Below are positions 7,077 through 9,470 of a DNA stretch of 9,470 nucleotides, in pieces. Within the stretch, counting starts at the first letter, position 1. Each line of letters opens with the position of its first letter. A program made the position numbers and the translations under genes. The stretch comes from CAZQKL01 sp964593895 [NCBI: uncultured bacterium] (GTDB lineage Bacteria; DYJV01), in NCBI GenBank assembly GCA_964593895.1, contig CAZQKL010000082.1, positions 1 to 9,470 on the forward strand. Direction: 5' to 3'. The notes beneath the pieces are model-generated. The model ran no database searches. It saw nothing but the letters and a program-made list of their open reading frames with translations, and was not told where the DNA came from.

Positions 7077-8702
7077 ATGTATGAAAAAATTTACTCCTCT
7101 TTTAAATGGTCAATCCCTCAAAAATTCAATATTGGTATCTCCTGCTGTGATAAGTTTGCAAATGTAAACCCAGAGAAAAAGGCAATTATAACTGAACAAA
7201 AGGTTTATACATATGGAGAATTAAAAATCCTTTCAAATAAGCTCTGTAATTATTTTTCAAAATTAAATCTAAAAAAAGGAGATAGAATTGGGATTTTACT
7301 TTCTCAGCAAATTGAAACTGTTATCGCACACCTTTCTGCATATAGGTCTGGATTAGTAGCGGTTCCACTATTTGTTCTTTTTGGAGAGGATGCTTTAGAA
7401 TACAGAATAAATAATAGTGGACTGAAAGTGCTAATTTTAAACAAAGATTCTGTTGAAAAAATTGAAAAAATAAAGCACAATCTTAAAACTTTAAAAAAAC
7501 TAATAATTGTTGGTGATGATAAAGAGGATGATTTTAAAATCGGTTTTTCAAAAATAATTGAAAAAGCTTCAAGTGAATTTACTCCAGTTGAAACCTCTTC
7601 AGAAGACCCTGCTTTAATAATTTATACTTCTGGGACAACTGGACCTCCAAAAGGTGCACTTCATGCTCATAGAACTTTACTTGGACATCTTCCTGGAGTT
7701 GAAATTTCCCACAACTTTTTTCCAAAAGAGGGTGACCTTTTTTGGACTCCTGCTGATTGGGCATGGATTGGTGGTTTATACGATGTTTTGTTTCCAAGTC
7801 TTTATCACGGAATTCCAGTAGTTGCATGGAGAATGAAAAAGTTTGAGCCTGAGTATGCTTTACATTTTATGGAAAAATATAAAATAAGAAATGTTTTTAT
7901 GCCTCCCACTGCATTAAAAATTTTAAGAAATGTCCCAAATATCAGGGAAAAGTTTAAATTGAATTTAAGAACAATTGCAAGTGGTGGAGAATCATTGGGA
8001 GAAGAGATACTTAATTGGGGAAAAGAAGAATTTGGAATTATAATTAATGAATTTTATGGTCAAACAGAAGCAAATATGGTTGTTTCAAATTGTAGTGAAA
8101 TTATGCCAGTAAAACCAAATTCAATGGGTAGAGCTGTTCCAGGTCATGTTGTAAAGATTATTGATGAAAATGGAAATGAATTGGCTCCAGGAGAAATTGG
8201 TGAAATTGCAGTTAAATCACCTGATCCTGTTATGTTTTTAGAATACTGGAAAAATAAAAAAGCAACAGAAGAAAAGTTCATAAATAATTGGTTATTAACT
8301 GGTGATATGGGAAAAGTTGATGAAGATGGTTACTTCTATTTTCTTGGGAGAAAAGATGATGTTATTTCAAGTGCAGGTTACAGAATTGGACCTTCTGAAA
8401 TAGAAGATTGCCTTTTAAAACATCCTGCTGTTAAACTTTCAGCAGTTATTGGAAAACCTGATAAAATACGGGGAGAGATTGTAAAAGCTTTTATTGTTCT
8501 AAAAGATGGTTTTTCTCCATCTGAAAAGCTTATTAAAGAAATAAAAGATTTTGTAAAAGATAAACTTTCAGCCCATGAATATCCAAGAGAAATAGAATTT
8601 GTAAATTCATTACCAATGACTGTAACAGGAAAAATTAAAAGAAAAGAGCTTAAATTGAGAGAAATAGAAGCATTTAAAAAGCAAGAAGGAGGTAAGTCAT
8701 GA
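7077..8702 (+). CDS. AMP-forming acyl-CoA synthetase (medium-chain / MACS-like)
   Basis: A 541-residue member of the acyl-adenylate-forming family. It activates a carboxylic acid with ATP to an acyl-AMP and then an acyl-CoA, releasing AMP and PPi. Core motifs are in order: the phosphate-binding loop YTSGTTGPPKG (183-193), WTPADWAWIGGL (223-234, typical of the medium-chain acyl-CoA synthetase branch), YGQTEA (327-332), the ribose-binding Asp410 in TGDMG, and GRKDDVISSAGYRIGP (424-439) at the hinge and C-terminal domain. The catalytic lysine is Lys519 in TVTGKIKRKE. Nothing essential is missing. The acid is not readable from the motifs: medium-chain, branched or aromatic acids are possible, and acetate cannot be ruled out. 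It starts after GGAG at 7067-7070 and overlaps the TRAP binding-protein gene by 4 bp, so its substrate is probably the imported acid. The upstream operator suggests control by the divergent regulator. Confidence 0.93.
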   Translation: MYEKIYSSFKWSIPQKFNIGISCCDKFANVNPEKKAIITEQKVYTYGELKILSNKLCNYFSKLNLKKGDRIGILLSQQIETVIAHLSAYRSGLVAVPLFVLFGEDALEYRINNSGLKVLILNKDSVEKIEKIKHNLKTLKKLIIVGDDKEDDFKIGFSKIIEKASSEFTPVETSSEDPALIIYTSGTTGPPKGALHAHRTLLGHLPGVEISHNFFPKEGDLFWTPADWAWIGGLYDVLFPSLYHGIPVVAWRMKKFEPEYALHFMEKYKIRNVFMPPTALKILRNVPNIREKFKLNLRTIASGGESLGEEILNWGKEEFGIIINEFYGQTEANMVVSNCSEIMPVKPNSMGRAVPGHVVKIIDENGNELAPGEIGEIAVKSPDPVMFLEYWKNKKATEEKFINNWLLTGDMGKVDEDGYFYFLGRKDDVISSAGYRIGPSEIEDCLLKHPAVKLSAVIGKPDKIRGEIVKAFIVLKDGFSPSEKLIKEIKDFVKDKLSAHEYPREIEFVNSLPMTVTGKIKRKELKLREIEAFKKQEGGKS

Positions 8703-9470
8703 GAAAAATTTTAGCACTAATCTTATCAATTACCTTCATCTTTTATGCAGGTGTTACAACTGGTTTTGCAAAAGCAAAAAGGGAAAAATTTGGAAAAGAT
8801 GAAAGGCATGAACTCTGGAAAAACAAAAAATTTACAACAAGCCACAAGGTCTTTCACTGGAGAATGGTGGAAACATGGACAAAAGGAATTCTATTTCATG
8901 ATGTTGCACAACATTTTTGCGACAGTGTAAGAGCAGCAAGTGGTGGAAGACTTGTAATTAAACTGTATCAAGCAGGAGCACTTGTTCCAGCAATGGAAGT
9001 TTTTGATGCTGTAAGAAAAGGAGTTGTTGAATGTGGACATGACTGGTCAGGATACTGGAAAGGAAAAAATGAAGCATTTGTATGTTTTGCATCAGTTCCT
9101 TATGGACTTGACATTGAAGGCTACAACATATGGCTTTATGCAAGAGATGGATTAAAATTGTGGCAAGAGCTATATAAACCTTGGGGACTTGTAGTTTTTC
9201 CATGTGGTAATCCAGGACAAGAATTGGGACTTTTTTCAAATAAAAAAGCAACTAAAATGGAAGATTTTAAGGGAATGAGAGTGAGAACTGTAGGATGGTA
9301 TATGGACATTTTAACAAGGCTTGGAGCTTCTGTAAGTCCATTACCAGGTGGAGAAGTATATCTTGCTCTTGAAAGAGGTGTTATAGATGCTGCAGAATTT
9401 TCAACTCCTGCAATAGACCTTCCAATGGGATTTCATGAAATTACAAAATATGTAATTGAACCGGGCGTTC
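8699..9470 (+). CDS. TRAP transporter substrate-binding protein, TakP/FcbT1-like (3' end outside window)
   Basis: Extracytoplasmic solute-binding subunit of a TRAP (tripartite, ion-gradient-driven) carboxylate transporter. The frame is open for 257 codons to the window edge, so the gene is partial, not broken. The ATG overlaps the synthetase stop (ATGA) and has a near-perfect AAGGAGGT at 8686-8693. A signal peptide is clear: MRK, a hydrophobic core to about residue 19, and a likely cut after GFA or GFAKA (24-26). Family blocks are YQAGALVPAMEVFDAVRKG (90-108), YWKGKNEAF (119-127), VPYGL (133-137), KGMRVRT (191-197) and PGGEVYLALERGVIDAAE (216-233). In KGMRVRT, Arg196 is at the place of the carboxylate-binding arginine. 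These fit the DctP branch that includes TakP (2-oxo acids) and FcbT1 (chloroaromatic acids). The ligand is unknown. About 25 polar, charged residues between the signal peptide and the fold (26-52) are unusual. The DctQ and DctM membrane subunits would be expected just downstream. Confidence 0.93.
   Translation, partial: MRKILALILSITFIFYAGVTTGFAKAKREKFGKDERHELWKNKKFTTSHKVFHWRMVETWTKGILFHDVAQHFCDSVRAASGGRLVIKLYQAGALVPAMEVFDAVRKGVVECGHDWSGYWKGKNEAFVCFASVPYGLDIEGYNIWLYARDGLKLWQELYKPWGLVVFPCGNPGQELGLFSNKKATKMEDFKGMRVRTVGWYMDILTRLGASVSPLPGGEVYLALERGVIDAAEFSTPAIDLPMGFHEITKYVIEPGV

Noticed and set aside
7579-7827. Minus-strand open frame inside the acyl-CoA synthetase gene
   Set aside because: It lies opposite the conserved YTSGTTGPPKG and WTPADWAWIGGL regions and has no recognisable features.
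8745-9251. Short open frames (plus 8745-8930, minus 8958-9251) suggesting a broken gene after the synthetase
   Set aside because: Frame 8699-9470 is open without a stop and reads as a continuous TRAP binding protein with signal peptide; the short frames are out-of-frame shadows.

Overview
The window is a compact stretch of bacterial chromosome, very AT-rich by eye (roughly one-third G+C or less). Arginine is written almost only as AGA/AGG. Genes abut or overlap nearly everywhere: the largest gap is 115 bp, and there is no gene-free stretch over 300 bases. Shine-Dalgarno sites of the AGGAGG type, standard stop codons, an infB-ylxP-rbfA-nrnA cluster and a TRAP-type periplasmic binding protein point to a bacterium with an exported solute-binding protein, possibly an anaerobe or thermophile. 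I cannot name a phylum from the sequence.

Left part, plus strand (1-2917): the 3' part of infB (translation factor IF2), then ylxP (DUF503), rbfA (30S maturation) and nrnA (nanoRNase/pAp phosphatase). This is the familiar translation and ribosome-maturation operon. It ends tail-to-tail with the next block, with an 11-bp overlap of coding ends.

Middle part, minus strand (2907-6187): sucC-sucD-pfkA-acyP, four genes spaced or overlapped by 1-4 bp. They encode both subunits of succinyl-CoA synthetase, an ATP-type 6-phosphofructokinase and an acylphosphatase. A candidate promoter lies in the end of the upstream regulator gene and the 45-bp gap before sucC.

Right part (6233-9470): a GntR/FadR-family regulator with an FCD domain (minus strand) diverges from an operon of an AMP-forming acyl-CoA synthetase and a TRAP-transporter substrate-binding protein. 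The binding-protein gene is open to the window edge and therefore partial. The 115-bp divergent region holds a striking arrangement. Two consensus-like sigma70 promoters point at each other, and between their -10 boxes lies a 19-bp inverted repeat containing the classical FadR-family core TGGTCTGACCA. The simplest reading is a carboxylate uptake and activation module: the TRAP system imports an organic acid, the synthetase converts it to a CoA thioester, and the regulator controls both its own gene and the operon from one operator. The neighbouring SucCD could feed or drain the same CoA-thioester pool, but that link is inference.

I see no RNA genes, insertion sequences, CRISPR arrays or prophage parts. 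The families here are all known. The parts most worth following are the regulatory region and the identity of the acid handled by the right-hand module.
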